Shown here piece after piece: positions 49,343 to 58,218 of a DNA stretch of 64,000 nucleotides (positions within the stretch are counted from its first letter, which is position 1; every line of letters starts with the position of its first letter). The notes below the pieces were generated by a model. The model saw nothing but the letters and a program-made list of their open reading frames with translations, was not told the DNA's origin and made no database searches. The position numbers were made by a program, and so were the translations under genes. Origin of the DNA: AP-15 sp963845735 (lineage in GTDB: Bacteria; Pseudomonadota; Alphaproteobacteria; ATCC43930; CGMCC-115725); contig CAWJTR010000012.1 of assembly GCA_963845735.1 (NCBI GenBank), positions 186,001 through 250,000 on the forward strand, given 5' to 3'.

Positions 49343-50474
49343 TTAGTCGGCGCCTATTGCCGGCTGGCCTTGTAGGATCAGGCGAACAAGCTCGGCTTGG
49401 CGCCGCGTGCCTGTCTTATCGAACACATGAGCGAGGTGTGTCCGTACCGTTGTCAACGAGACGCCGAGGCGGCTGGCGGCGGCTTGCAGCCCATCTCCTT
49501 TCGATATCTCGACCGCGAATACGGCTTCTGCCCGGGTCAGCCCAAAATCCTGGGCTGAACCGTTCGCTGCGGAGCACGGCGGCTTGCTCCGCTTCGGTGA
49601 TAAACAGGATCGCTGTCGGACGGAGGATGTCGATCCAAGTGACCTGGGTCCGGTGCGGTATCACGAGCATCGTCAACGGCCCTCGGTCCCGGCGGGAAAG
49701 CCGGAGACGGCCGCCCGCTCCGCCAAGCTCGTTTGCCGGCTCCGCGCAGTCGGCGATGGTTTGGCGCAGCCGGCGCGTGTCTTCGGTCGTTTCGGCTTTT
49801 AGGCCGTCGCGGTCCAGCGATAGGCCATTGCCAGCGCCGAGCATCCTCGCGGCGGCTTGGTTGGCGAAGATCACCCGCGCCCCCGCATCGACCAGCAACA
49901 CGGCGTGAGGCAGCCGGTTCAGCATCTCGGCCGAGCTCGTCGGCGGCCCGTTTAAAGCCGCCAGCCGTATCCGCAGCTGCACGGCGCGCTGCAGATGCGG
50001 GATCAGGGCGGCGAACAGCTGGGTCTGAGCCGGGTCGAACTCGCCCTCGGAATAGGGACGCGACACCGACACCACTGTGGAAACGGAATCTTCTGTCAAA
50101 AGGGTTGCCCCCATCATCCTCTCCGGCCCCTGCTTTGCCGACCCGCTGAAAATTTCGGTGCCACGGCGATCCTGGTGAGAAATGAGCATCTGCGGGACTA
50201 TAATGTCGCCGATCGGATGCTTGTCGCACTGCCGCCAAATGTTGGCCCAATATTGCGAGAAACTGGGTAATTCTTTGGGGTCAACGCGCGGGGCAAGCAT
50301 CGTGGCGCTGTGGGTTTTCGCGTTATAAGCGCCGACTTGCGCTCCCCCGGTTGCCCCGAGAAGGTCGGCGAGACCGTTGAGCATGGTTGGACAGGCGCTC
50401 GGGTCCACCACCGTGTCGTAGATCGATCCGATCAATTCCGAAAGTGCTCGAAAGCGCATCGCCCGCCCCTGCAT
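49343..50474 (-). CDS. LuxR-family transcriptional regulator with PAS-like sensor, frameshifted
   Basis: The N-terminal 190 residues are an unrecognised sensor region (RFRALSELIGSIYDTVVDPSA, LFAALIPHLQRAVQLRIRL). A PAS-like segment follows (LNRLPHAVLLVDAGARVIFANQAAARML). The frame changes after SERFSP; the second frame reads DFGLTRAEAVFAVEISKGDGL, then AASRLGVSLTTVRTHLAHVFDKTGTRRQAELV, a LuxR HTH, ending at 49343. One extra base near 49549 explains it. The repaired length is about 377. ATG 50474 or 50459 is the start. It is divergent from a PEP-CTERM gene, and an 18-bp dyad stands 75 bases before it. Confidence 0.82.
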
Positions 50475-50548
50475 GCGCGCAACGCACCGGCCCGGAAGGC
50501 GCGCTAGCCCGGGCGCTTACAGCCATATGACTCCGCGCACCGCTTGAT

Positions 50549-50566
50549 GTGTGAGGAACCTCACAC
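50549..50566. promoter_or_regulatory. 18-bp dyad, possible LuxR-type operator
   Basis: GTGTGAGGAACCTCACAC has perfect 8-bp arms around AA. Its length and symmetry are those of LuxR-family operator boxes, and it lies 75 bases before the start of the luxR gene. Confidence 0.55.
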
Positions 50567-50598
50567 TTACGCGAAAAAATATTACACGAAAATGGCTC

Positions 50599-50620
50599 TC
50601 GTCATCCGAACGCATGACGA
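50599..50620. repeat. 7-bp inverted repeat in the luxR/PEP-CTERM intergenic region
   Basis: TCGTCAT (50599-50605) and ATGACGA (50614-50620) are separated by eight bases; a second regulator site or a small hairpin. Confidence 0.4.
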
Positions 50621-50949
50621 CACGGCCCCGCCCGCGAGCTTAAATGCGCTTCAGGTGATTGAAAGGCTTCAGTACCGGCGCTGCAACCGAAACGACGGTG
50701 GGCCGCTGCCTAGCTCAAGCGTGTTTAATACTGGAGAGAGCAAGTTATGAAAAGATCAGCGGTTCAAGCGCCGCAGCGATGCTGCCGCTATGATTATCCC
50801 GGTAAATATAGCAATCGATGACGAGGGTGCCGTGCCTTTGCAGGCCCTCACCGCCCACTGGCACCGCCGAGGGTGGGAGAGATCGCGCAGGGGATCGTGA
50901 ATGGCCGATGCTGTATTTAGAGGCTAGTACAAAAAATCGCGAGGAACAA

Positions 50950-51921
50950 ATGAGTGAGCGAGAAAACGCACAACAAGCCATGCGGTCAGCGGAACCGTTA
51001 TCTATGGTGGGGTTCGGGACATTGTTGGGTACGGTACTTGCTGTCTCCCTTCTAAACGCTCCTCCGGCGCATGGCGAGATCTTTTATCAGACCGGGTTTG
51101 AGCAACCGGCCTTCACCCCGGGGCCTATCGTTGGTCAGGCGGGGTGGGCTATAGAAGCCTCCGACACAGGCGGCCCGCCGGGCTCCATTCCAGTCGGCTC
51201 CATATCAACAGCCTTTCCGCAGGGAGGGGCGCAGTCGCTGCGGATCGACCCGATGGCGAACAATAATGCCTTTGGTGGCGCCTTCGCTGCGTTCCGTTAC
51301 CTGCCTGGCGGTGCGAGCCCCGTCTTTAACGGTGAGGGCCGAGAAGTAAGCGTCAAGGTTGAGGCCGCGTTGATTGGACCGAGTACCGGCGACGTCGATC
51401 AGATCAGCGTGAACTTCCAACCGTTCCTCTACGTCGACGACCCTTCCTTCGGGGCTTTTGCTTTCCAACGTAGCGTAATGTGGCTGTCATCGGATGGCCA
51501 CGTCCATGTCGTAAGTGGCACCACACAGCACATAGGCCCAACGTTCCTCTTTGATCAGTACAACGAGCTCGAGGCTCGTTTCGACTTCCCTGACCAAAAG
51601 ACCATCTATTTCCTCAATGGAATCGAGTTCGATCAGGATAGCTGGGCAGACATTACAGCACTGGGTGTCACGATCACAGAGTTCAGCACACCCGACCTCC
51701 AACTGGGCGAACTGCATGCCAGCGGAACCTATAATCCTCTGAATTACAAGGGTTATTTTGATAACTTAGAGATCAGCACGGTCCCGGAGCCAGGCGGCTT
51801 GGGGCTCCTCGCAAGCGGATTCTTCAGTCTCATCGGCTACACCTTATGGCGACGGCCCTCTGGCAAAATACCGCAACCGTCGAATGACGCTACGCGCGTC
51901 GCAAATGAAGCTGGCGGATGA
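50950..51921 (+). CDS. PEP-CTERM sorting-signal protein
   Basis: ATG 50950 follows GAGGA. The 323-residue protein has a signal peptide (about residues 18-40, VGFGTLLGTVLAVSLLNAPPAHG), a beta-rich body resembling a lectin/jelly-roll fold (ISVNFQPFLYVDD, GYFDNLEIS), and the sorting signal V278-P-E-P, a hydrophobic helix GLGLLASGFFSLIGYTL and then WRRP. Such tails are cut by an exosortase for export or attachment to extracellular matrix. About 25 residues follow the arginines, longer than usual. No exosortase is encoded in this window. The next gene begins four bases after the stop. Confidence 0.85.
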   Translation: MSERENAQQAMRSAEPLSMVGFGTLLGTVLAVSLLNAPPAHGEIFYQTGFEQPAFTPGPIVGQAGWAIEASDTGGPPGSIPVGSISTAFPQGGAQSLRIDPMANNNAFGGAFAAFRYLPGGASPVFNGEGREVSVKVEAALIGPSTGDVDQISVNFQPFLYVDDPSFGAFAFQRSVMWLSSDGHVHVVSGTTQHIGPTFLFDQYNELEARFDFPDQKTIYFLNGIEFDQDSWADITALGVTITEFSTPDLQLGELHASGTYNPLNYKGYFDNLEISTVPEPGGLGLLASGFFSLIGYTLWRRPSGKIPQPSNDATRVANEAGG

Positions 51922-51924
51922 GCC

Positions 51925-52950
51925 ATGAAACACGAGAAAAAGTGTCGACAAAATATCGTCACGGCCGTGTGCATCACTCTGTTGGCGGCCGGGCTGACGG
52001 GAACCGTCCTCGGCCTGTTGTTGGCTAACGGCGACTCGGCGCGGCCGCCGGCGCGGCCAGCGATGCGCAGCCCGGAGGTGCGTTCACCTGCGACTTTGGC
52101 CTCTCGTCCGACCCGTCGCTCTTACCCCCAGATCAAATCGCGCCGTCGATCGAGCGCGATCGAATGTACATGTCTGCCCGTCCCGGCATGCTCCACAAGC
52201 ATATCCCGATCAGTTTCGACGCCGACACCGGGCAATGTTTTCTCCGGCGGACGGTATCTGTTCGATACCGCCGAGCACGCTCGGGAGTACAGGGATTGGG
52301 TCTTCAACACCTATGTGCTCGACGGCGTGCTGTTTCTCAAGCGGTCCTATTTTCTTAGCCCCGAATGCCATGCCTGGACCGTGATCGGGGCGCACGACTT
52401 CGGCGACATCCACAGCTCGCAGATCGTGCTGAGGACTGAGCGCTGGTCGCTGCGCAACGCCCGTCAGCCGGCTTGGGTGCTGGAGCAGAAATTCGACGCC
52501 ATTCTGGCCGCGGCGCAGGCGCGCGGCCTGACCAGTGTGTGGTTGCTCTACGACCCGGAGGAGGCGCTCGCCTCCCTCGTCTATTTTGCGGGAAGGGCCG
52601 GCCCAAGCGATCCCCGCATGCCGGACATGGCCAGCCTGAGTGTCCTCGCCGACGCTCCTCCGCTCGGCGAGATATTCGACGACCAGGGCTGGAAGCGGAC
52701 CTTCGACCGTACCCAATGGGCCCTGACCATCTGGTTCCCATTCGCCCTAGGCGATCGCGGCGAGCCCGCCTTGTGGCCGAACACGCCGCCCTTCTATTTG
52801 CCTTCCGAGAGCGACGGGGTGTGCGAGGTGAGCCGCGGCGAAAGCGCCCTCAACGCCCCGCTGAATGTCCGCCGACATGTGGAGACGGCGTCGCTCAGAG
52901 CCGACGAGACCTCAATGAACTGCCCGGGCGACGTGCGCCTGTTTCAATAA
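51925..52950 (+). CDS. Exported protein of unknown function with two compensating frameshifts
   Basis: The start (MKHEKKCRQNIVTAVCITLL) is a signal peptide or anchor (residues 12-33). The frame as written is open throughout, but between about 52045 and 52232 a neighbouring frame is the better coding frame: AGAASDAQPGGAFTCDFGLS, SDPSLLPPDQIAPSIERDRM, HKHIPISFDADTGQC. It then rejoins SGGRYLFDTAEHAREYRDWV. Two opposite single-base indels that cancel explain this. The rest has LKRSYFLSPECHAWTVIGAHD and LWPNTPPFYLPSESDGVCEV. No known family. It is coupled to the PEP-CTERM gene and probably acts with it at the cell surface. Confidence 0.7.
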   Translation: MKHEKKCRQNIVTAVCITLLAAGLTGTVLGLLLANGDSARPPARPAMRSPEVRSPATLASRPTRRSYPQIKSRRRSSAIECTCLPVPACSTSISRSVSTPTPGNVFSGGRYLFDTAEHAREYRDWVFNTYVLDGVLFLKRSYFLSPECHAWTVIGAHDFGDIHSSQIVLRTERWSLRNARQPAWVLEQKFDAILAAAQARGLTSVWLLYDPEEALASLVYFAGRAGPSDPRMPDMASLSVLADAPPLGEIFDDQGWKRTFDRTQWALTIWFPFALGDRGEPALWPNTPPFYLPSESDGVCEVSRGESALNAPLNVRRHVETASLRADETSMNCPGDVRLFQ

Positions 52951-53016
52951 GAGTGGGAAGCCAAACCACCTCAATGACAGAACACTCCGCTTTTCAACCT
53001 CAAGGAGGAAGCCCAA

Positions 53017-53711
53017 TGACCAAGACTACTGCTGCCATTGTTGGAGCGCTCATCGGACTAATCTTACCAATACAGCTGGCGTTTGCGGACGGCGGTGCCG
53101 CCCCCGGGCCATTGTCCGAGTTGACTGGCGAGTGGTGGCAATGGGCGCAGTCGATACCGATCGAGTCAAAATCCCCAATTGGACCCGACCGGGCAATACT
53201 GCATGGTCGGCCAGCGGGGAGCCATATGGTTCCTCGCCGGCGTCTTCGGCGGCGGGACGGCGTCGCGCGCGTGCTCTGTCCCGGAGAACAACACGCTGTT
53301 TTTCCCCGTCATAAATTCGTTCAATCTTCAACTACCCCAGATTGCGGTCAAGGAGGGCGAAAATTTCGACGTTAAAAAATTGATATCTTTGATCAAGCCC
53401 TCCATCGACGCGGCTACAAAATCTATCTGTGACTGTTGACGGCAGGCCGCTCGATAAAAGACAAATACAGCGTGTTCTATCGGTCCGTTCCCTACGTTGC
53501 GTTCCCGGCAGAAACATTTTCGGGCCAATGCATGTGGCACGGGAATGCCGCTGCCGGCGGGGATATATTCGCCATCGATGGATGATGGATATTATGTCCT
53601 GCTTCCCCGCTGAAGGTAGGGCCGCACACCTTGCAGTTTCACGCCGAATCCGGAACATTTTTGCAGGACGTTACTTATAACCTTACCGTGGTGCCCGTAT
53701 CGCTGAAGTGA
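53017..53711 (+). pseudogene. Exported protein of the WWQWA/CMVGQRG type, broken by several frameshifts
   Basis: ATG 53017 has AAGGAGGAAG upstream and begins with a signal peptide (TTAAIVGALIGLILPIQLAFA), then ELTGEWWQWAQSIPIES. Parts in other frames follow: LDPTGQYCMVGQRGAIWFLA, RACSVPENNTLFFPVINS, VTVDGRPL, IKDKYSVFYRSVPYVAFPAE, and VGPHTLQFHAESGTFLQDVT up to the stop at 53711. Together these match a bacterial exported-protein family of unknown function. The breaks include an extra A after GAGTC (53163-53167), shifts near 53428 and 53445, a tandem 7-bp GATGGAT duplication near 53578, and a missing C near 53605. A true pseudogene is likely here. Confidence 0.65.
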
Positions 53712-53774
53712 CCTACCGCTATCTTACGGATGATGGCGGTCATCCAGATGTGAGAGAATAAGGCTCGCTTGCCA

Positions 53775-53812
53775 CCGTTCGACCCGCCGCCTATGATCGG
53801 CGGGTCGAACGG
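53775..53812. terminator. 15-bp perfect hairpin after the exported-protein gene
   Basis: CCGTTCGACCCGCCG (53775-53789) and its exact complement (53798-53812) enclose an 8-base loop. It lies 64 bases past the end of the exported-protein gene. There is no T run after it, so termination would not be classical; a protective 3' hairpin or mobile-element remnant is also possible. Confidence 0.55.
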
Positions 53813-53912
53813 AACAAAAGCCGACCGGTATGCTTCGCCGCTGCGTCCCCAACCTCCGCCGCTCGCGGCGGGGTTCGCGCTGACTGAGCAGCGGCGGGCG
53901 ATCGGATCGGCG

Positions 53913-54444
53913 ATGGCGAACGACCCTCAATTGCGCGGCCCGTCGGTTCGCGGGGTTCCCGAAGGGGATAACCGCGAGCGCATGATCTGCGCCGATTGCG
54001 GTTATGTCCTTTACGACAACCCGAAAGATCGTGGTCGGTTCGGTTGCGCGATGGGGCGAGCGCATCCTGTTGTGCCGGCGTTCGATCGAGCCGCGCCACG
54101 GCTTTTGGACCTTGCCCGCGGGGTATCTCGAGCTCAACGAATCGGCCAGCGCCGGCGCCGAGCGCGAAGCTTGGGAGGAAGCGCGCGCCCGGATCGAGAT
54201 CGAGGGGTTGCTGGCGATCTATGACATCCCGCGCATCAGCCAGGTGCAGCTGATCTATCGTGCGCGGCTATTGGACGACGCCGTTTCGGCGGGGCCGGAG
54301 AGCCTGGAGGTGCGGCTCTTCGGCTGGGACGAAATCCCGTGGACCGATCTTGCTTTCCCCTCGAACCGCTGGGCATTGCAGCACGATCAAGAAGCGCGCG
54401 CGACCCGCGACTTCACCGCCCGCATCAACCCGCCCGGCTTCTGA
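53913..54444 (+). CDS. NUDIX hydrolase with N-terminal zinc ribbon, frameshifted
   Basis: ATG 53913 gives SVRGVPEGDNRERMICADCGYVLYDNPK, half of the zinc-ribbon start usual in this NUDIX group. The frame changes at the AAA run 54024-54026; the next frame reads IVVGSVARWGERILLCRRSI, GFWTLPAGYLELNESASAGAEREAWEEARARIEIEGL (Nudix box) and RISQVQLIYRARL, ending at 54444. Removing one A restores NPKIVVGSV. The repaired protein has about 176 residues. Members hydrolyse nucleoside-diphosphate derivatives such as ADP-ribose or NADH. It converges on ftsY with 22 bp between. Confidence 0.85.
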
Positions 54445-54466
54445 CTGACTTGCCTCTGAGCGCCGG

Positions 54467-55583
54467 TCAGGGTTCGAGCCCGACCAGGCTGCGGGCATAG
54501 GCGCGGGCCTCGAACGGACGCAAGATCGTCAGCGGCTTCGCCGACCCCGATCGCATGGATCGGGATGCCGTATTTCTCAGCCAGGGAGACCAGCACGCCG
54601 CCGCGAGCGGTGCCGTCGAGCTTGGTCATGACGATGCCGGTGACGCCGACCATTTCGCGGAAGATTTCGGCCTGAGCGTGGGCGTTCTGGCCGGTCGTCG
54701 CATCGAGCACGAGCAGCACCGAGTGCGGCGCCTGCGGGTCAACCTTTTTCAGCACACGGACAATCTTTTGCAATTCGCCCATCAGATCGGCCTTGTTGTG
54801 CAACCGCCCGGCGGTGTCGATCAGCAGGATGTCGGCGTCCTCGGCGCGTGCCTGCGCCAGCGCGTCATAGGCGAGCCCGGCGGCATCCGAACCGGCCGCC
54901 CGAGCCACCACCGGAGCGCCGATGCGCTCGCCCCAGATCTGCAGCTGCTCGACCGCGGCTGCGCGGAAGGTGTCGCCGGCGGCAAGCACCACCCTCAGCC
55001 CCTGGTCGCGATATTGTTTGGCGAGCTTGGCGATCGTCGTCGTCTTGCCGCTGCCGTTGACGCCGATGACGAGAATGACAAAGGGCCGGCGCTCGCGGTC
55101 GATGCGCAATGGCCGGGTCACCGGCTCGACCAGCCGGATGACCTGTTCGGCGAGCGCCGAGCGGACTTCTTCGGGCGTGACCTCCTGGTTGAAGCGGTTG
55201 CGGCGCAACGCCTCGGTTACCTCGCCGGCGACCCCGACCCCCATGTCGCTTGAGATCAGCAGCTCTTCGAGTTCGAGCAGCGCCTCGTCGTCGAGCCGGC
55301 GGCGATTGAAGATCGCGTTGATGCCCTCGTTGAGCCGCGCCGAACTGCGCGCCAGCCCGGCGCGCAACCGGCCGAACCAGCCCCGCTGGTCGGCGCCCTC
55401 TGCGGCTTCGGCGGGAGCGATGGCCTCGTCGGCCGAAGCCGGCTCCGCCTGCGGCGGCTCAAAGGTTTCCTCGAGCACGGAGGTGGGGTGGCGAAGCGCT
55501 GCCTCTTCTTCAAGCTCCGGCTCCGGCGCCGCCTCAACATCCTGCGTCGGTTCGGCCGGAACGTTGCGCCGCCAGAACCTCAT
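54467..55583 (-). CDS. ftsY: Signal recognition particle receptor FtsY, frameshifted near its end
   Basis: FtsY docks SRP-ribosome complexes at the membrane. The acidic N-terminal A domain (residues 1-70) precedes the NG GTPase: GVNGSGKTTTIAKLA (G1), DTFRAAAVEQLQIW, DTAGRLHNKADLM (G3), TKLDGTARGG (G4). After GEAADDL the frame changes; the other frame gives RPFEARAYARSLVGLEP and a stop at 54467, the normal FtsY end. One extra base in CAAG near 54522 explains it. The start codon overlaps the mtaB stop (ATGA). An essential gene, so an error is probable. Confidence 0.95.
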
Positions 55584-56809
55584 TCGACCGGTACTCCGAC
55601 GAGGCTGCGCGCATTGCAGTCGATAAATCGCATACGCTGCACCGACCCTACAGCGCCCGAACCGCTAAAACCGACCGTGGCGTAAAAGGCGGCGCGGCCG
55701 ATCCCCGGACGCTCTATCAAGACGTCGGTCTCACTGCCGACGCGCGACCTGAGCTCGGCGGCGAGAGAGGCCTCTCCTGCCGCCCGCAATCGCGCCGCCC
55801 GCTCCTTGACGACAGCATTGGCAACCGGCGGCATGCGCGCGGCCGGGGTGCCGGGCCGGGGGCTGTACGGAAACACATGAACAAAGGCAAGCCCGCATTC
55901 CTCAATCAGATCGAGGCTGCGGCGAAACATGTCCTCGGTTTCGGTCGGAAAACCCGCGATCAGGTCGGCGCCGAGCGCCAGCTCCGGGCGCAGCGCGCGG
56001 GCCCTGTGCGCGACCTCAATCGCATCGGCGCGCAAATGCCGCCGCTTCATACGCTTCAGGATCAGGTCGTCGCCAGACTGCAACGACAAATGCAGATGCG
56101 GCATCAACCGCTTCTCCTCGGCGACGAGCCGCCACAGCTCGGCATCGATCTCGAACGGATCGAGCGAGGAGAGGCGCAGCCGTTCGAGCTCGGGCACCGC
56201 GGCGAGCAATCGGCGGACCATCTGACCGAGGCTTGGCGTCCCTGGCAGATCGGCGCCGTAGGCGGTCAGATCGACCCCGGTCAGCACGATCTCGCGATAG
56301 CCGGCGGCGACAAGCCGGCGCGCTTGTTCGGCGATGGCGCCCATCGGTACCGATCGGCTGGGCCCGCGCGCGTAGGGGATGATGCAAAAGGTGCAGCGGT
56401 GGTCGCAGCCCTGCTGGACTTGCAGAAAGGCGCGGGCTCTGCCCTCGAAGCCGTCGATCAGATGGGCCGCGGACTCATCGAGGTTCGGCGCCTCGAGCCC
56501 CGGCGAGTGGTAGCTTTGTGCCCGCAGTTTTGCGCGGTTGTCAAGCACCCGGTCGACCTCCGCGAGTGCTGCGTAGCGCTGTGGAGCGATCTCGGCGGCG
56601 CAACCGGTGACGATGATCTTCGCCTCGGGATGCCGGCGCCGAGCCCGGCGGATCGCCTGTCGCGCCTGCCGCTCGGCTTCGGCGGTGACCGCGCAGGTGT
56701 TGACGATGACGGCGCCCTTTAGCCCGGCCTCGGCCGCAGCGAGGCGAATGACTTCGGATTCGAATGCGTTCAGCCGACAGCCGAACGTGACGATCTCGTT
56801 CCCCTCCAT
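55580..56809 (-). CDS. mtaB: MiaB-like tRNA methylthiotransferase MtaB
   Basis: MtaB adds a methylthio group to t6A37 of tRNA (ms2t6A). The 409-residue protein has the UPF0004 domain with three cysteines (VTFGCRLNAFESEV, VIVNTCAVTAEAE, IIVTGCAAE), the radical SAM cluster motif C-x3-C-x2-C in GCDHRCTFCIIPYARG, and a C-terminal TRAM-like end. The first codon, ATG 56809, is nine bases after the dapF stop. Because dapF is frameshifted, both genes appear as one long reading frame; that fusion is not real. Confidence 0.93.
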   Translation of the reverse strand: MEGNEIVTFGCRLNAFESEVIRLAAAEAGLKGAVIVNTCAVTAEAERQARQAIRRARRRHPEAKIIVTGCAAEIAPQRYAALAEVDRVLDNRAKLRAQSYHSPGLEAPNLDESAAHLIDGFEGRARAFLQVQQGCDHRCTFCIIPYARGPSRSVPMGAIAEQARRLVAAGYREIVLTGVDLTAYGADLPGTPSLGQMVRRLLAAVPELERLRLSSLDPFEIDAELWRLVAEEKRLMPHLHLSLQSGDDLILKRMKRRHLRADAIEVAHRARALRPELALGADLIAGFPTETEDMFRRSLDLIEECGLAFVHVFPYSPRPGTPAARMPPVANAVVKERAARLRAAGEASLAAELRSRVGSETDVLIERPGIGRAAFYATVGFSGSGAVGSVQRMRFIDCNARSLVGVPVE

Positions 56810-56817
56810 GGCTCCTG

Positions 56818-57658
56818 TCAACTTCCGGCGAGGAGTACGGGATCGAAGCTTCCCTCGAAGCTCAACGCCGCCGGCCCGGTCATGATCACATGCCCGTCCT
56901 CGCGCCAATCGATGTCGAGGCTCCCGCCGTCGAGCGTGACCACCGCGCGGCGTTCGCGCGAGGCCGCGGCGATGCGCGGCGACCAGCGCGGCGCAGGCGC
57001 CACTGCCGCAAGCGCGGGTGATCCCGACGCCTCGCTCCCAGACCCTCAGCCGGATATTGCTGCGGTCGCGGATCGCGGCGATGCCGATATTGGCGCGCTG
57101 CGGAAATAGTGCGTGATGCTCGAGCGCAGGGCCCAGCGCCGCCAGATCGACCGCCTCGACATCCTCGACGAAGAAGGTGGCGTGCGGATTCCCGATATTG
57201 GTGCAGACAGGCGCGGACAGGGGTCCCAACGCCAAGTCAACGCGATCGGTGTCGGCAGCGCGTGCGAGCGGAATGTCGCGCCAATGGGTGCGAGCCGGCC
57301 CCATATCGACGGCGATCCGGCCGTCGGCCGCGATCTCGGCTTCGAGCAGCCCGGCCACGGTCTCTATCCGCACCCGTGAATCTCCGGTCTCTCGGCCTAA
57401 CACCCAGGCGACGCAGCGCGTGGCGTTGCCGCAAGCCTCGGCCTCGCTGCCGTCGGGGTTGTGGATGCGCATCGACAGCTGCGCCGCCGGATGGCGCGGC
57501 GGCTGCAGCACGATCAGCTGGTCGCAGCCGATACCGGTATGCCGATCCGCCAATGCGCGCGCGCCCTCGGCCCCGATCGCAAGCCCGCCGCCGCGGGCAT
57601 CGAGCACGACAAAGTCGTTGCCGAGGCCGTGCATCTTCAGAAACGGCACCTTTCCCAT
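56818..57658 (-). CDS. dapF: Diaminopimelate epimerase DapF, frameshifted
   Basis: DapF converts LL- to meso-diaminopimelate for lysine and peptidoglycan. FLKMHGLGNDFVVLDAR starts the protein; both catalytic cysteines are present (EAEACGNATRC and TRACGSGACAALVAAHRRG). The frame changes after GLA; the second frame continues ERRAVVTLDGGSLDIDW and MTGPAALSFEGSFDP, stopping at 56818. One extra base near 56957 explains it. The repaired length is about 280, normal. An essential function, so the break is probably a sequence error. It is the first gene of dapF-mtaB-ftsY. Confidence 0.93.
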
Positions 57659-57732
57659 AGCGCCGCTTATATGGCGGCCCCGCCGGCTCTGTCCAACTTC
57701 CGCGGCGGGACCGGGGCAACCCGTGGCCCGCG

Positions 57733-58218
57733 TTACCCCTTTCTGGCGGCCGATTTCGCTGCTGCGTGCCGGGTACTCGACTTGGCCGGTCTTGCAATCC
57801 CGGCTCGGTCAGATTTTGGTTTTGGTGGATTCGTGGTCCTACCCGTGGTCCGGGTCGATCTGACGGGTGCGCCGACTGACGCGATCCTGGTTTTGTTCGC
57901 GCTCGCGACATGCGCCGAGCGCCCCCTGGCCGTGAAATTCACCGCGCTGTACTTTTCCCGCCGATGGGACGCGGCTAGCCCGCCGTGCCGCCGCGTCACC
58001 GTTCGGGCTGAATGCATCGGCGCGGTCTCGGATCGCGGCGCGCCGCCAGTCTGATCGACCCCGTCATCCGACGTTGTTTCGTCTACGGCCGCCACACCGG
58101 AGACCGCGCCATTCTCATTGGTAAAGTAAGCCGGCGCATCGCCGCCCGGGATGAAGTTTTTGGTGCCTGACCCCGGCATGTCGGCAGCCAGCGCCGGCAG
58201 GCTGACCAAGGCCACCAC
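57733..58218 (-). CDS. Basic, probably exported hypothetical protein; start unclear
   Basis: The frame begins with a signal-peptide-like WFATVVALVSLPALAADMPG; translation from GTG 58218 gives MVALVSLPALA. The mature part (NFIPGGDAPAYFTNENGAVSG) becomes very basic and low in complexity (RRHGGLAASHRREK, SARKG end), about 160 residues in all. An ATG at 58255 in a neighbouring frame (MPVKLNENL) could be the true start if one base near 58240 is wrong. Family unknown. It lies upstream of dapF in the same direction. Confidence 0.45.
   Translation of the reverse strand: MVALVSLPALAADMPGSGTKNFIPGGDAPAYFTNENGAVSGVAAVDETTSDDGVDQTGGAPRSETAPMHSARTVTRRHGGLAASHRREKYSAVNFTARGRSAHVASANKTRIASVGAPVRSTRTTGRTTNPPKPKSDRAGIARPAKSSTRHAAAKSAARKG

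Larger units (their letters stand above)
50475..50949. other. Long divergent regulatory region between luxR and the PEP-CTERM gene
   Basis: These 475 bases hold no convincing gene. They contain two dyads (50549-50566 and 50599-50620, listed separately) and a third weak pair GGTGCC/GGCACC near 50828-50864. The length and symmetry suggest several regulator sites for the divergent genes. Confidence 0.55.

Noticed and set aside
50544..50750. Short plus-strand frame in the luxR/PEP-CTERM intergenic region
   Set aside because: It spans both dyads, has no ribosome-binding site, and the peptide has no signal peptide or family features.
55580..57658. Apparent DapF-MtaB fusion protein of 692 residues
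   Set aside because: The join lies at a single extra base near 56957. The true DapF C-terminus continues in the other frame to a stop at 56818, and MtaB has its own start at 56809.
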